From: Tridacna crocea
Lineage: Eukaryota; Mollusca; Bivalvia; Cardiida; Cardiidae
Length of the DNA: 64,000 nt
Direction: 5' to 3'
Assembly: GCA_943736015.1 (NCBI GenBank)
Contig: OX031060.1
Span: 21,467,231 to 21,531,230, forward strand
The notes beneath the pieces are model-generated. The model was given only the letters and a program-made list of their open reading frames with translations, was not told the DNA's origin and searched no databases. Of this stretch, positions 11,341 through 22,519 are shown piece by piece. The position numbers and the translations under genes were made by a program. The stretch's first letter is position 1; each line of letters begins with the position of its first letter.

Positions 11341-11507
11341 AGGTAACCCTTTGCCACATAATCCAAACCTAAAGGAAGAAGTCTTTTGAAAACATTGTTG
11401 GAAAAGAAGCCTTTTGAAAACCTTGCAGGAAAAGGAGAAAGCAATGTTAATCAGCATTTACTCCTTTTCTGGCAATGTTTTCTAACCTGTCGGACAAAAT
11501 TACTCCT
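11341..11507 (+). mobile_element. Family A, truncated, with internal duplication
   Basis: Left end GGTAACCCTTTGCCACATAA. The segment AAGCCTTTTGAAAAC plus A-rich sequence is repeated (11371 and 11408). The right arm is cut at the next copy's TTAA. Confidence 0.7.
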
Positions 11508-11684
11508 TTAACTCTTTACCAAACAACAAATTTATAGACTGGTCCAAACTGAAAGCATTTGCAGAGGACAAAATAAATGTGACTGAAGAATCCAAATTTG
11601 ATTTGGGAACGGTAGAAAACATTGTGGGAAAAGGAGAAAATGCTGGTTACCAGTGGTCAAAAGATGTCATTGTGTGGTAAAGGG
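11508..11684 (-). mobile_element. Family A copy lacking the right half of the palindrome
   Basis: Left TTAA and arm are good; after GCTGGTTACCAG it jumps to TGGTCAAAAGATGTCATTGT and ends GTGGTAAAGGGTGAA. Confidence 0.82.
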
Positions 11685-11689
11685 TGAAG

Positions 11690-11771
11690 TCAAATTTAAA
11701 TTTTCCTCTGCAAATTAATGCTTTGAATTTGGGCATATCTACATATTTCTTATAATGGGTAAGAGTTCTGT
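11690..11771 (+). mobile_element. Family A right-end fragment
   Basis: TCTGCAAATTAATGCTTTGA then TAATGGGTAAGAGTTC. Confidence 0.5.
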
Positions 11772-12089
11772 GATATAAGACAGAAGCAGGTGAGGCATCA
11801 TGGCAACCATGGAAATCTATAAATCACAAAATTAGCATCACATCAAGAATATTTCTGCCAAATTTACTGAAATGAACCACACTGTTTTCAAGCCCAGCTA
11901 TAATATTATATGTGCTGACATTTTAATTACACTTGATTGCTGTGCTCTGTTTCGAATCATTCCGTTAATTTTCAATGAAATATATGAACCTTTTAATATT
12001 TTACGTAAATGTAATCTTATCATGTGTAAATAATTGGTCTGTTGTATCTATTTACATTTTTTTTTAGAATTCTCATAAGTTGCATATGC

Positions 12090-12318
12090 TTAACCCTTTG
12101 CCCTATAAGGCATTTCTATGGTATCTCTAATTGACCCTAAATAAGAGCAAGGATGAAGCCATTTCTTATGTTGTATATGACACCTTTTGATAGCATAGAA
12201 AACATTGTGACAAAAGGTGAAATTACTCGTCACGAGCTATTTCCCCTTTTGCCACAATGTTTTCCAAAGGCTCCTACAAGCCATGCATAGAAATGAGTAT
12301 CTATAGAGTAAAGGGTAA
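12090..12318 (+). mobile_element. Family B TTAA hairpin element
   Basis: Starts TTAACCCTTTGCCCTATAAG and ends CTATAGAGTAAAGGGTAA. Core arms GACAAAAGGTGAAATT and its complement with some decay (TTTCCCCTTTTGCC). Confidence 0.87.
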
Positions 12319-12618
12319 CCAACTTAGGAATAATGCTAGTCATGGCAGACTGCAACCCCTGTTTTTCCTATGATTAATATAGATGTCTTGAATGCATTAT
12401 AGGAGCGCAAACATGGATGCGTGCGAGTGGGTGTGGTTTTGGGTATGTGTGGATTATGTTGATAAGTGTGTAGGTGTGAGAGTGTGTGTTACTTTTTTTT
12501 TTCAAAAAAATTAAACGGTCTGATAAAAACTTATTGGATAAATTTGTAATTGATATAAGTAAAGTCTCATATAATTCTTTTTATTGAAAAAACAGTTAAA
12601 GAAAATCAGCAAGCATGG
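12319..12618. other. Intronic sequence with GTGT-rich tract
   Basis: A GT/GA-rich stretch at about 12418-12490 followed by T and A runs; no gene seen. Confidence 0.5.
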
Positions 12619-12808
12619 CCTTATACACCATCTAATTCAAACATTATTTGTCTTATCCTCCAGAATTTTCTAAATTTGAAAGCAACGCAAGTTCTGACTG
12701 GCTAATGCCACTTGGTTTAGCCAATCAGAAGTTGTGTTTCTTTCAACTTTAGAAAATCTTGGAGAATAAGAGTGCGAATGTCCTCAAGTATGGTTGATGA
12801 ACACAGGT
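12619..12808. mobile_element. Family E palindromic element, decayed
   Basis: Nearly one long inverted repeat: CTTATCCTCCAGAATTTTCT facing AGAAAATCTTGGAGAATAAG, with TTCTGACTGGCTAA facing TTAGCCAATCAGAA in the middle. Same plan as 39941-40138. Confidence 0.7.
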
Positions 12809-12949
12809 TTCATTGATTCGTTCTTAATTCATAAACTTAATAGTGATCAACAAGTCTTCGAAAAACTTTACCTTTAGTTTCATATTCAATTGCATTGAAA
12901 TAATGCAGGAATTTCAAAATTAAGTTGTTTTTCAATTGCCTTGTTTTTT

Positions 12950-13085
12950 TTTTCAAAATGTTCTGTCTGCAAGGCTTTTAAATTTGGACATCTAAAAATT
13001 TTGTGGTAAGAAAAAATGTTACCTCTTTACCACCTAACAAAATTTTGGACCTCTCCAATGTGAAAGCATTAATTTGCAGATTACC
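12950..13085. mobile_element. Two abutting family A end fragments
   Basis: 12950-13015 is a plus right end (GTCTGCAAGGCTTTTAAATT); 13018-13085 a minus left end (TTACCTCTTTACCACCTAAC). They meet near a shared decayed TTAA. Confidence 0.5.
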
Positions 13086-13164
13086 CATGACTAACCTCTG
13101 CCGGCTTACAACAGGTGTAACTAAAAAGTTGATGCACAAATTCAGAAACATCTTGATCTTTCAG

Positions 13165-13245
13165 GCTTGAATAAACCAGTGGATGTTATAGATCAAAAGG
13201 CACACAGCACACTCTGATCTTAATCTATGCTGCCTGCAAAAGCCC
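13165..13245. repeat. Family J repeat, decayed
   Basis: TATAGATCAAAAGGCACACA and CACTCTGATCTTAATCTATG form the two arms. Confidence 0.5.
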
Positions 13246-13404
13246 TGTTTTCATCTATGGCACTAAAGAATAATTAATTTTTGTTTCCATAATTACTCAT
13301 TTCCTATATAAGTGATCATCTCAAAACTACTACAGTTAGTAAAAGCTGTATCATTATGCCTAGATACCCCAAGAATGGGTTTACCTATAATTCTACAAAT
13401 GTTA

Positions 13405-13606
13405 CATGCCCCTGGAAAATGAAGCAACTAAATATAACAGGCAAACATTTCCCATAATATTTTCTATATCATACCAGCATTTTCTCCTTTTCCCACTATG
13501 GTTTCTACCCTGCTGGAAACAAATTTCTATTTTTGAGTTACATTTAATTGGTCTTCTGCTTTCGATTTGGACCAGTCCAAAATTTGTTGTTTGTTACAGA
13601 GTCAAG
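13405..13606 (+). mobile_element. Family A, left end lost
   Basis: Begins at GCCCCTGGAAAATGAAGC; the left core arm is degraded while CCAGCATTTTCTCCTTTTCC and the right arm remain, ending TTGTTTGTTACAGAGT. Confidence 0.65.
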
Positions 13607-13620
13607 TTAGCCTGTATGAT

Positions 13621-13813
13621 ACAGAGCTCCAGATTGACAGAGTGATTCTGATTTCAAAATTAAAACTATTAATTATTCTCCACTAAATCCCATGTTATGG
13701 GTACTCAGTAGAACTGTCTCATCGAGACAATTCTCATGAGTACCCACAACATACGCTTCCAAAAGAAATGATAGATTTAGAATACCATCACTCCTTCTTA
13801 TCTGAAGCTCTGT
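13621..13813 (+). mobile_element. Family D palindromic element with terminal repeats
   Basis: Left end ACAGAGCTCCAGAT faces ATCTGAAGCTCTGT at the right. Central inverted repeat CATGTTATGGGTACTCA facing TGAGTACCCACAACAT around GTCTCATCGAGAC. It ends 60 bp from the dystrophin donor at 13874. Confidence 0.75.
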
Positions 13814-13873
13814 GATAACAAGGTTGTCCCATCAACAGGACACAGCGAAATTGAACTGTAGAAACTTAATTAC

Positions 13874-14263
13874 CTGTAATATATCTTCCTGTTTGGTAAA
13901 CTCATCAAAGTCTCGCCCACCAAGTTCGGGTCCCATGAGCTGCCGATTGATATCCGACACTTGATCTGACAGTCTTCTGATGTCCACGATTACCTGCGAT
14001 GATGTCTTTGGAGAGCTGGCCCTTGTAACACTTGACTGAACAACAGTATATGTTGTTCTGGTGACTTGTCCCTCTTTTATCTCAGCAGTGTCTACTGGAT
14101 ACTGGATCATGGCAACCTGGTTGCTGATGTCGTTCCATCTTCCCTGAAGGCGGTTAAGCTCTGGTTCCACAGCACCCACTGCGCCTTTATCCCTCAGGGG
14201 CTGACTCTGTTGTCTAAGGTTTTCCAGATCTCTCTGGCGCCTCTTTAGTTCCTCCTCAAATGC
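13874..14263 (-). CDS. DMD: Dystrophin exon equivalent to human exons 41+42 fused
   Basis: This 390 bp exon encodes 130 codons in phase 0/0, from AFEEELKRRQ to FTKQEDILQ. The acceptor is ATTTCAG before 14263 and the donor ACAG|GTAATTAAG after 13874. It carries the end of one spectrin repeat (AVEPELNRLQGRWNDI), a Thr/Ser/Val-rich linker around residues 60-85, and the first helix of the next repeat ending GGRDFDEFTKQEDILQ. In remembered human dystrophin the same order appears: MAVEPTQIQLSKRWREIE, a Thr-rich linker, then CAKDFEDLFKQEESLK. Human codes this in exons 41 (183 bp) and 42 (195 bp), so the two are one exon here, four codons longer in total. A family D repeat ends 60 bp past the donor side. 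Confidence 0.92.
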
Positions 14264-14381
14264 CTGAAATGAGATTTAGATAACATTTGAGATTATGTTT
14301 GAACAAACTTTTACTGGACAGAAAAGTTTTTACAGCCCCTTCTATATTGAAAACATTTTCAGACAACAAATTAAATGCTGC

Positions 14382-14598
14382 TTAACCCTGTACCAAACAA
14401 TTCCTGGGTTTTACAACCCCAAGACAGATGCCTTTTGAAATCATTGACGGAAAAGGAGAAAATGCTGGTAACCAAGATTTTCTCTTTTCCTACATTGTTT
14501 TTTACCCTTCACAAAACAAAATTCAACTCTTATTTAGTCATCTGCAAAGGCTTTCAATTTGGAGGATTCTGAAATTTTGTTGTTTGGTAAAGAGTTAA
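14382..14598 (+). mobile_element. Family A TTAA hairpin element
   Basis: Complete ends; core arms mismatched (ATTGACGGAAAAGG against TTTTCCTACATTG). Its right TTAA is also the left TTAA of the next element. It lies about 120 bp from the dystrophin acceptor at 14264. Confidence 0.86.
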
Positions 14599-14757
14599 CC
14601 CTTTACCTGATATGCCAATTTGAGGTTCTTCCATTTCAGGAGCAAATAAAGATATGATATCAGAAGTATGGACAAATGAGGATACAAATATCTGATTCAG
14701 TGGAAAACTCTCTGTTGCTGATACATCAAAATGAGTATCTTTGGAGTAAAGGGTTAA
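14595..14757 (+). mobile_element. B-ended TTAA element without palindrome
   Basis: Starts TTAACCCTTTACCTGATATG and ends GAGTATCTTTGGAGTAAAGG-GTTAA, like family B ends, but the 163 bp interior has no hairpin. Either an ancestor-like form or a separate family with similar ends. Confidence 0.7.
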
Positions 14758-14779
14758 ACAGCGGGTCTTCTGTTTGTTA

Positions 14780-15009
14780 TTAAACTCTTTACCACACAGT
14801 CCCGACTTTTAACGACCCTGAGAAAGAAAGCCTTTGAAAACTCTGTAGGAAAAAGAGAAAATGGTGGTGACCAGCATTTTCTCCTTTTCCCACAATGTTT
14901 TCTACCCTTTCCAAATCAAATTTCAATTTTTGATTCACAGTTATTTTGTCAGTAGCAAATACTTTAAATTTGGACTAGTCAAAAATTATGTGGTTTGGTA
15001 AGGACTTAA
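14780..15009 (+). mobile_element. Family A TTAA hairpin element
   Basis: TTAA at both ends; core centre mutated to GGTGACC. Right TTAA shared with the following B copy. Confidence 0.88.
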
Positions 15010-15115
15010 CCCTTTACTCCATAGATCCTCATTTCTATGCATTGCTTGTAGAAGCCTTTGGAAAACATTGTGGCAAAAGGATACCATAGAAATGCCTTAT
15101 GGGGTAAAGGGTTAA
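15006..15115 (-). mobile_element. Family B deletion derivative
   Basis: 110 bp. Keeps both B ends (ACTCCATAGATCCTCATTTC and GGGGTAAAGGGTTAA) and one core arm (GGAAAACATTGTGGCAAAAG); centre and second arm are gone. Confidence 0.88.
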
Positions 15116-16159
15116 CCTATTTCATAAGTAGCCTCGTGGATGTATAGATAAATATTGTATCAATGTTACATTTAATCAACCAAGGTTGATTCAACAATCA
15201 GCTGCAATACTGTGTACAAGTGGACAGTACAAAGGACTAACGGGAGAAACACACATAGGCAAAGAAAGGACATGGTAAATATTCTGAGAATAGGAGTAAA
15301 TGCTTGTAACAATGAATGCTCCTTTCCTCATAATATTTTCAAAATTTGTCTACTGCACAGGATTTCCTTAATGTGATATTCTATGGGATGACTACCCTTC
15401 TAAATGATAAACATCAAGTGCCAGATGTAAACTCTCCATTGTAACATCTGAGACAAGTGCTAAAAGTCTATCCAGTTTCCTCCTGATCTTTTTGCTATTT
15501 ATCGTTTTACTACAGTCATATAAAAATATATCTAGATAAAGATTAATTTGGAAAATATTTGGACAAATGCTGAGATTTCCAATTATTAGCCCTATAATTA
15601 AGTTTCTCCCTCTCTATTACATATCTCCTTGCTCTCTGTGTGACTGTCAAACAGCAAAATTAGTTTTTGTTACTTGTGGTCTTGCATTTCATTTAGTTAT
15701 CATCAAACAACAACATGAACACTTGTGAGCTTGGCAAGAATTCAAGCCCACATCCTATGAGGACACCCATGCCACAACATCCATTGCTAGTGTCAGGAAC
15801 AGAGGTGGAGAGAAGGTTGGGGTGGATGGGGGATGAGTGTTTCAGACTACAGTTAGTTTCTATATATAATATACTATTATAGAAGTTTGAATCCCAAATG
15901 TCAAGATTCTTGCTAAATTAACACAGAATACTTGCAGTCTGTCGAAATGAAATACTTATCATCACATACAGTTGCAGCTGTCAGATACTATAATAGTAAA
16001 ACACATCACATACACCATGCTGACAAATATCAGTCCTACAATAGACATTTACTTTTGTCACGTGCCAAAACATAACACTCGCACTTCCACAGTTATTTTC
16101 TACATTCTCAAGAAAGCATCTGTTGACTTTAAATGTCAGTACAAACCTTTATACCAGAT
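15116..16159. other. Intronic sequence, about 1 kb
   Basis: Mostly unique AT-rich sequence. A piece near 15285-15345 (GAGAATAGGAGTAAATGC facing GAATGCTCCTTTCCTCATAA) may be a ruined hairpin element. No exon signals supported. Confidence 0.5.
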
Positions 16160-16322
16160 ATCCCCTTTTACCAATCCTTAAGTCTGAGATGCCTTTTGAA
16201 ACATAAGGGAATGATGACCACCATTATCTCCTTTTTCCACAGTATTTACTACCTTGTCAATGAACCTCATTTAACTTGTACTTTTGAACTTGTGGTCTGC
16301 TTCAATTCTTTGAAGAAACTCT
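16160..16322 (+). mobile_element. Family A, strongly decayed
   Basis: ATGCCTTTTGAAACATAAGG, CTCCTTTTTCCACAGTATTT and GTGGTCTGCTTCAATTC keep the order of a plus copy. Confidence 0.4.
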
Positions 16323-16469
16323 AAAGAAGACTTTGCGAGGATCATTTCCATAAAGTTTGGTCAAAATTTGATGCGGAGTTTTAAATGAATAGTGTTTTAT
16401 GGCCCGTCGACAACTTAGGTCATATTGGGCGCACTTACTTAATAAACAATAATGCCAGGTGAAAATAAC

Positions 16470-16835
16470 ATACATGTGCAACAATATAAGACAAACATGA
16501 TAAACGGGAATGGACGAAACACAAAATGATGCCCCTTTTGTCGCCTTTTACGACATGCATGCGGTCACTTTTGTTCCACAAGATGAAATGGCAGATGTAA
16601 CGATTGCAGGACTGCAGTGGTTTATTCTTATAGCCCCGATTAAACCACACGGGGTCCCACAGGCCAATTGATTCCCATTCCAAACCCTATTTACATCAAG
16701 AAAAAAAACATAGGATTTGGAATAAGAACTACCCAGCCTGCTGCAATCCTACGAATTACGAGGAAAGCAGCCGTTTGTCTCTAATTTTAGTCGCCTTCTA
16801 CGACATGCCATAGAGAAAGGACGTGGTCCTATTCT
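16470..16835. repeat. Dispersed repeat with GTCGCCTTYTACGACATGC motif
   Basis: The motif occurs at 16538-16557 and again at 16789-16808, followed the second time by AGGACGTGGTCCTATTCTAT. I recall similar motifs in other invertebrate repeats but cannot assign a class. Confidence 0.45.
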
Positions 16836-17299
16836 ATAAAGTAAAAAAAAATCAAAGGACTGAAGGTCCTGAAAGTCGCACTAATGGTGAAACCTTGATA
16901 TTTTGGGACTGATAGGTGGTCATTACCCTTTTACAGGACAATCTTGCTTTTACGTAATTCAAACAGCTTTGGAAAACAGAGCTGAAAGAAAGAAAAACTC
17001 ATTTTTTTTTTACTCAAGGTTTTCTTCCAATTAGACTCAAATTTAATGGTTTACCGTAAGTCAAATTTGATTAGTTTTCAGCAATTCTTCGATTTTGACT
17101 AGTCTGCAATTTAGTAATGCAAATGCAGTTACTTGTAATAGGCAGCTTCCCACCAAGTTAGATCTTTTCATTTTTCTTTTTCTTTAATATATCCATGTTG
17201 GCATATAGCCTGACATAATATACCCAAAACAATATTAAATGTATGTCACTGGTCACCTCTATTACTTGGAACTTACTGAAACAGTGCCACTGCATACCG
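16836..17299. other. Intronic sequence, nothing firm
   Basis: A fragment near 17078-17115 (TTCGATTTTGACTAGTCTGC) resembles the family A right arm. Otherwise unique. Confidence 0.4.
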
Positions 17300-18665
17300 A
17301 TGCTAGCACTTGACAATTTTTGAAAAGGGACACATAAGGGACATCTCTGTGAAATCATTTCAAAATCTGACCAACCATTTCAGTGAAGAAGAATTTTCAA
17401 GAATTTCTTCATGTCCGAATAGTGCAAGTGGACCCCATTTACCAGAGCCATGCTTCTTGATGGATCAGAATTTCGAAAACATTTTTGAAAATGGTCACCC
17501 AAGGAAGATTGCTTTGAAATTATTTTAAAATCTGATCATGGGTTTCAGAGAAGGTGAATTTTCAAGAAATTCTTCATTTCCATATTGTAGCCCCAATTCA
17601 CCTGAGCCATGTTTCTTGGCAAATCAAAATTTCGCGAACAAGTTTTTAAAAGGGTCACCCAAGGAACATCTCTGTGAACTTTTTTCAATATCTGATCAGC
17701 CGTTTCAGAGAAGTAAGAATATTCAAGAATTTCTGCATGTCCATATAAGTACAAGTAGCCCCCATTCACCAGAGCCATGTTTCTTGATGGATTGAAATTT
17801 CGCAAACACTTTTTGAAAAGGGTCACCCATAGAACATCCCTGAGAAATTATTTCAAAATCTGACCAGTGGTTTCTGAGAAGAAGAATTTTTTAGAATTTC
17901 TTCATTCCTGTATAGTGCAAATAGCCCCCATTCACCAGAGTCATGTTTCTTGACTGATCAAAATTTCACGAAAAAGTTTTGGAAAGGGTCACTTAAGGTA
18001 GTGGACCCGTAATAAGCATAGTGCAGCATGGCATAAAATTTCTGGACAGTTGATAAGACATATTTTGTACAGATATGATACTGTTGCACATTTTTGACCG
18101 AACAGAAATTCCTTCGGGGTCCGTCTTGAAATTATTTGTTGATAATTTTGTTAGTTTCCAGAAAAGGGAGGTAATTATCATATCCATTTGTAATGAAATT
18201 ATAGTAGTTATAGATTTATAAATGATAATTCTAGGAAGGACAAAAAAGAAAAAGTGGCTCGGTGAAAGTAGTACAATAGTGCTCAATTTTAATCTTAGCA
18301 AATTTTCTAGGGTAATATTATAGTGGAAATAGCTGTGTTCTATTACGGGTCCACTACGTTAAGGAACAACTCTGTGAAATTATTTTAAAATCTGGCCAGC
18401 TGTTTCAGAGAAGAAGATTTTTAAAGAATTTCTTAGAAAACTGTTTGGTTGCCATGGCAACCAAAACTTTTGACGTAATCAAGTTCTGTGAACAATTTTC
18501 AAAGAGGACCTCCCAAGGAACATTCCAGCCAAGTTTGGTCCATATTGGCCCAGCGGTTTTGGAGGAGTTGATGTTTAAAGAATTGTTGATGACGCATGAC
18601 GGATGACAGACACCAGGTGATCCTAAAAGCTTCCCTTGAGCATGTTGTGCTCAGGTTAGCTGAAA
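17300..18665 (+). mobile_element. Helentron/pearl-like element with about 165 bp tandem units, interrupted
   Basis: About five units, each with GAAAAGGGTCACCCAAGGAA-like sequence and TTTCAGAGAAGAAGAATTTT. A TTAA element (17997-18358) is inserted in the fifth. The 3' module starts at the palindrome GGTTGCCATGGCAACC (18448-18463), continues TATTGGCCCAGCGGTTTTGG and TGACGCATGACGGATGACAG, and ends GAGCATGTTGTGCTCAGGTT-AGCT. This 3' module is shared with 59696-61218 although the tandem cores differ. Confidence 0.72.
17997..18358. mobile_element. Family C TTAA element, 362 bp
   Basis: Terminal repeats GTAGTGGACCCGTAATA and TATTACGGGTCCACTAC, flanked by TTAA at 17993-17996 and 18359-18362. Removing it leaves GGGTCACTTAAGGAACAACT, which matches the neighbouring tandem units (GGGTCACCCAAGGAACATCT), so the insertion and the 4 bp duplication are proven by the empty site. 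No transposase. Confidence 0.92.
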
Positions 18666-18784
18666 AAACAGTCCTAAGATTTTTCATCTCAACCAAACTG
18701 ACTCTCAAACTATAAAAAATATTTGCAAAGTAATTAATAACTATGCAATCTACAACAGGTTAAAGACCATTGTGAATAATTAGT

Positions 18785-19005
18785 TTAACTCATTACCAGA
18801 CCAACCCAATTTTAGGCTTGTCCAAATTGAAAGCATTTGCAGACGACAAAATAAAAGTGACAGAAAATTTGAAATTTGTTTTGTGAAGGTTAGAAAAAAT
18901 CGTGGGAAAAGGAGAAAATGCATTTTTTTCCCTTTTCCCACAATATGTTCTAAAGGCTTCTTTCTCAGGGTAGTCGAAATTAGGGATTGTGTGGTAATGG
19001 GTTAA
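18785..19005 (-). mobile_element. Family A with damaged centre
   Basis: Both TTAA ends; the core centre GCTGGTTACCAGC is replaced by GCATTTTTTT. Confidence 0.85.
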
Positions 19006-19454
19006 TCACCACATTAAATTTGTTACACTCTTTTTGAGTGCTGAAATTGTATCTTTGCTATCCAAACAATGTAATTAATGTATCACATTTCTGTTATATC
19101 ATTTCTTTAAATGTGCTGATGCTTATGTTTTTTTTTTCATATATAAAACATATTTTTATAATGATGGATAAATATTTTTAAAGTATCCAATATGCTTTTT
19201 TTTTTTCATTAATAGTAACTTTATCTTCCTTAAAAAAAAAATAGAAAGAAAAACGTGATTTTATCACTAAGCATTTGATTCACTTCGCTATGTTTATTGT
19301 TAAATAAGTTTCATCTTTGGTTTTAATCATGTAAGGCAAATTTAAAATAAAGCAAGAGTTATAAATCGTCTTGATGACGAATACGTAATTTCTATTATTT
19401 TTTACATAAATTGAAGTTAGAAATACTATAAAAATCATGTGTTCATTTTGCCTA

Positions 19455-19575
19455 CACATTGGGTACGTTTTGACTCCACTTGGGTAGGTTTAGACTTCAT
19501 TTGGGTAAGTTTTGACTCCATTCGGGTACGTTTTGACTTGGGTACGTTTTGGTTTGAGTACGTTTTGACTGTAAA
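19455..19575. repeat. Short minisatellite, about 24 bp unit
   Basis: About five imperfect units of TTGGGTACGTTTTGACTCCA plus a few bases; the last ones are shortened. The open frames on the minus strand here are repeat artefacts. Confidence 0.75.
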
Positions 19576-20705
19576 CCCCCTCAACAGTGCAACTGTCAAT
19601 GTACGGTCGTAATTGCTGTACTTTACCTTGCGTTTCATATTTCATGTTGTATTTACTGTATACAGAGGGGATGAAATATCCTTGTCGCCACTCTTTTGGG
19701 GTCCGAACAAATGCAGTAATCAACATTTTAACTTTACTGGTGTTAATCGTTATACATGTGCATTTGTTTTCTATCCCGTCCGCCATTTGCATTTTCTTAA
19801 TCAAAGTACAATTTTGTACTTCAAACTTAAGCTGATCAAAGACCTAAAATACTAGAATTGATAGCTAAAGTTCATGTCTGATTTCCATAAAATCGTGTAT
19901 GTAAGCGTTTCGCATGCAGTTTTGTGTGTTACAAAAGTTTTTTGATGTGTAATGGAATAGTTTTTGGGTGTTTTGGGGTATTCGAGTGGTTTGGGGTGTT
20001 TCATCCGAGACGTGTGTTACAAACTAGGTCAAAGCTGCGGAACGAAACAAATTTTCAAATTTAGAGCGAGTTTTACGATATTTAACCCTGAATTCATGGT
20101 TTGCATGGTTTAAAAGAGTTGATTTCAAATGACATCACTCGAGTCCGAAATTCCACCCTTATAAGCGAAGCTCTACCGGTCTCGATAATACATGAATATT
20201 TACAGTAAGGTGCTCTCGATAAGCCATATTAATCCGCGATCCCTTTTAAACTCACATTAAGCATTGATGGGGGATATCTTAGCTGAATTGTGTTTTCTTT
20301 ACCCATCTAAACAAAGATAGATGTTAAATTTTCACATGATATACAAAATAACCGCATTTTTTTTAATTTAAAAATTTGAGTCACGTTCTCCTTTTTCTAG
20401 CGTAGGTATATGAGTTATATGAGTTACCGGGTCCAGTCCCATCATAAAGAACAAATTCCAGACATACCAAAGAAAAAGTAGTTCTACAGCGATTGGGTTA
20501 AAAGCAGAGTAACTGCACCTCGTTTATGAAGTATATACGACGTTTTTGATCCAATTTTTTGCATGATTCTTCAACCCACTATAGACACCCCCCAACCCAC
20601 CCTGAGCTCCTCGAGCTCATCGCAAAAAGTCGAACGTTTTGACAAACGTGCGACTTAAAAACGGGACCCCATGGGGAGCAGAGTTTTAGAAATGAAGTTG
20701 TTTGA
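19576..20705. other. CpG-richer intronic stretch without recognised repeat
   Basis: About 1.1 kb with more CpG than its surroundings (around 20030-20260 and 20580-20660) and no family A element. No exon or terminal repeats could be supported. Confidence 0.45.
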
Positions 20706-20933
20706 TTAACTCTTTCCCAAACATCCCTGGTTTTTATGACCCTGAGATAGAAGCCTTTTGAAAACATTGTGGGAAAAGGAGAAAATGCTGGTAACCAGCA
20801 TTTTCTCCTTTTCCCACAATGTCTTCTACCCTGCTCGACAAAAATTTCAAATTTTGAGGTATGTTTATTTTGTTGTCTGCAAGTGCTTTCGATGTGGACC
20901 AGTGTGAAATTTTGTCGTTTGGTACAGAGTTAA
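20706..20933 (+). mobile_element. Family A TTAA hairpin element, full length
   Basis: Subfamily with CCCTGGTTTTTATGACCCTG and CCCTGCTCGACAAA. Core complete apart from one base (TGTCTTC). Confidence 0.9.
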
Positions 20934-21139
20934 AAGTGAACAGACACAAGGACGGACAACAGACACAGGGTCATGATACTAGCAGCAGTGAAGGTACAAA
21001 CTAGCACATCTAAATCAAAGCTTTTTGTCAATGGACTGGATAATTCAAAAAGATCTAACAGTATAGACCCACAATCAGACTGCATTTTCTGGCTAATACG
21101 TCCTTTCTTACAACTTCTGACCACACTGGCATGCAATTA

Positions 21140-21369
21140 CTAAATCCATGACCAGACAATCCCTACTTTTGACGACCTTGAGAAATAAGCCTTTGGAAAA
21201 CATTGTGGGTAAAGGAGAAAATGCTGGTAATCAGCATTTTCTCCTTTGCCCACAATGTTTTCTACCCTGCAGGAAACAATTTTCAATTTTTGGGTCTCAT
21301 TAATTTTGTTGTCTGCAAATGCTTTCAATTTGGGCCGGTCTAAAATTTTGTTGTTTGGTAAAGGGTTAA
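21140..21369 (+). mobile_element. Family A TTAA hairpin element
   Basis: Left end reduced to TAAATCCATGACCAGACAAT; right end GGTAAAGGGTTAA. Core complete, centre GGTAATC. Confidence 0.85.
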
Positions 21370-21748
21370 ACTTGCCTCATGAAATAGCACTTGTCTTTGA
21401 AAGGGTTGATAAAAGAATACCAAAAAGAAGAAAATATTGGTTTACATTATTTGCAGTGACCTTTTTAACAGTGTCTTAGTCATCATAACATATGATTGTT
21501 TCTAAACGAGTAAACTGAAAATATAGACTCATAGAAAATTGCACATTATAGAATTTACTGTTGTGCATGGACAGAAAACTATCATTATTGTTATGATGGA
21601 TACAAATACTCTTGTCTAAGCGCAATAAAGGAGTGAAGGTATGTCCAACTGCTTGTTAGAACTTACCTCTCCACCTTTTTTACCATGGTGAATGGCAAAA
21701 GCTTTAGGTAAAATCAGTAATTATATATATCTAGAGTGCCTATCATTC
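21370..21748. other. Intronic sequence, nothing recognised
   Basis: No repeat match or splice-flanked frame found. Confidence 0.5.
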
Positions 21749-21979
21749 TTAACCCTTTACCAGATGACAAAATTTTAGCCTTGTCCAAATTGAAAGCATT
21801 TGTAGACGACAATTTCAATGTGGCTCATATGGTGCAACTGCTTATAGATAGGGTAGAAAACATTGTGGGAAAAGAAGAAAATGCTCAGGTTACCAGCATT
21901 TTCTCCTTTTCCCATAATGTTTTCTAAAGGCTTCTTTCTCAAAGGCATCAAAAGCTGGGATTTTGTGGTAATGACTTAA
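21749..21979 (-). mobile_element. Family A, GGTGCAA subfamily
   Basis: The arm reads CAATTTCAATGTGGCTCATA then GGTGCAACTGC instead of the usual AAATAAAGTGACTG. Core centre carries two extra bases (GCTCAGGTTACC). Confidence 0.87.
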
Positions 21980-22519
21980 ACCCAATATAACTTCTTATTT
22001 TATGAGTCTTACCCATCAACTTTACAGCACATTTAGACTTACTCCTAGTAAGCACAATCCACAAAATTCAAAGCAACATTTATGAAGTACAATCAAGGCA
22101 GACATTTTTTACGAAAAGGGGGATATTTCGATGCTTTAAAGAGTTTAATCAATAAGTATATTTCAGCTTTCATTTTACATTTATCAATTTCCTACATCTA
22201 ACCTGATCTGTATAAAGGTCATTTCCATTTGAACTGCCAATCCCATGACCATATACATGGCTGCACCACTGAAAGTCATTCACTCCCTCAGGATCTTATA
22301 TTGGCACAGTGATATAAAATTTGTCAACCGATTCCTTGGTCCTTAGTTTTTTCGTTCCAATACCAGTTTGTTCCATGGCTTGTTCATTCCATAATTTCGT
22401 GCTACTCAATTTGTTTGGGCATGAATATTTATAGATTGAAATAATTGATAGTATTCTTGGGTATTAAATATCAACGACCAAAGATATTTCAAAACCATTG
22501 TTTTCGGGTACAAGCTTAA

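Larger units (their letters stand above)
263..13873 (-). other. DMD: Dystrophin intron of about 13.6 kb (between 42- and 43-equivalent exons)
   Basis: Intron defined by the donor after 13874 and the acceptor before 262. It is filled with TTAA hairpin elements, a long tandem-core element at 5491-7500, one family G repeat and several palindromic repeats listed separately. I see no further exon in it. Confidence 0.8.
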
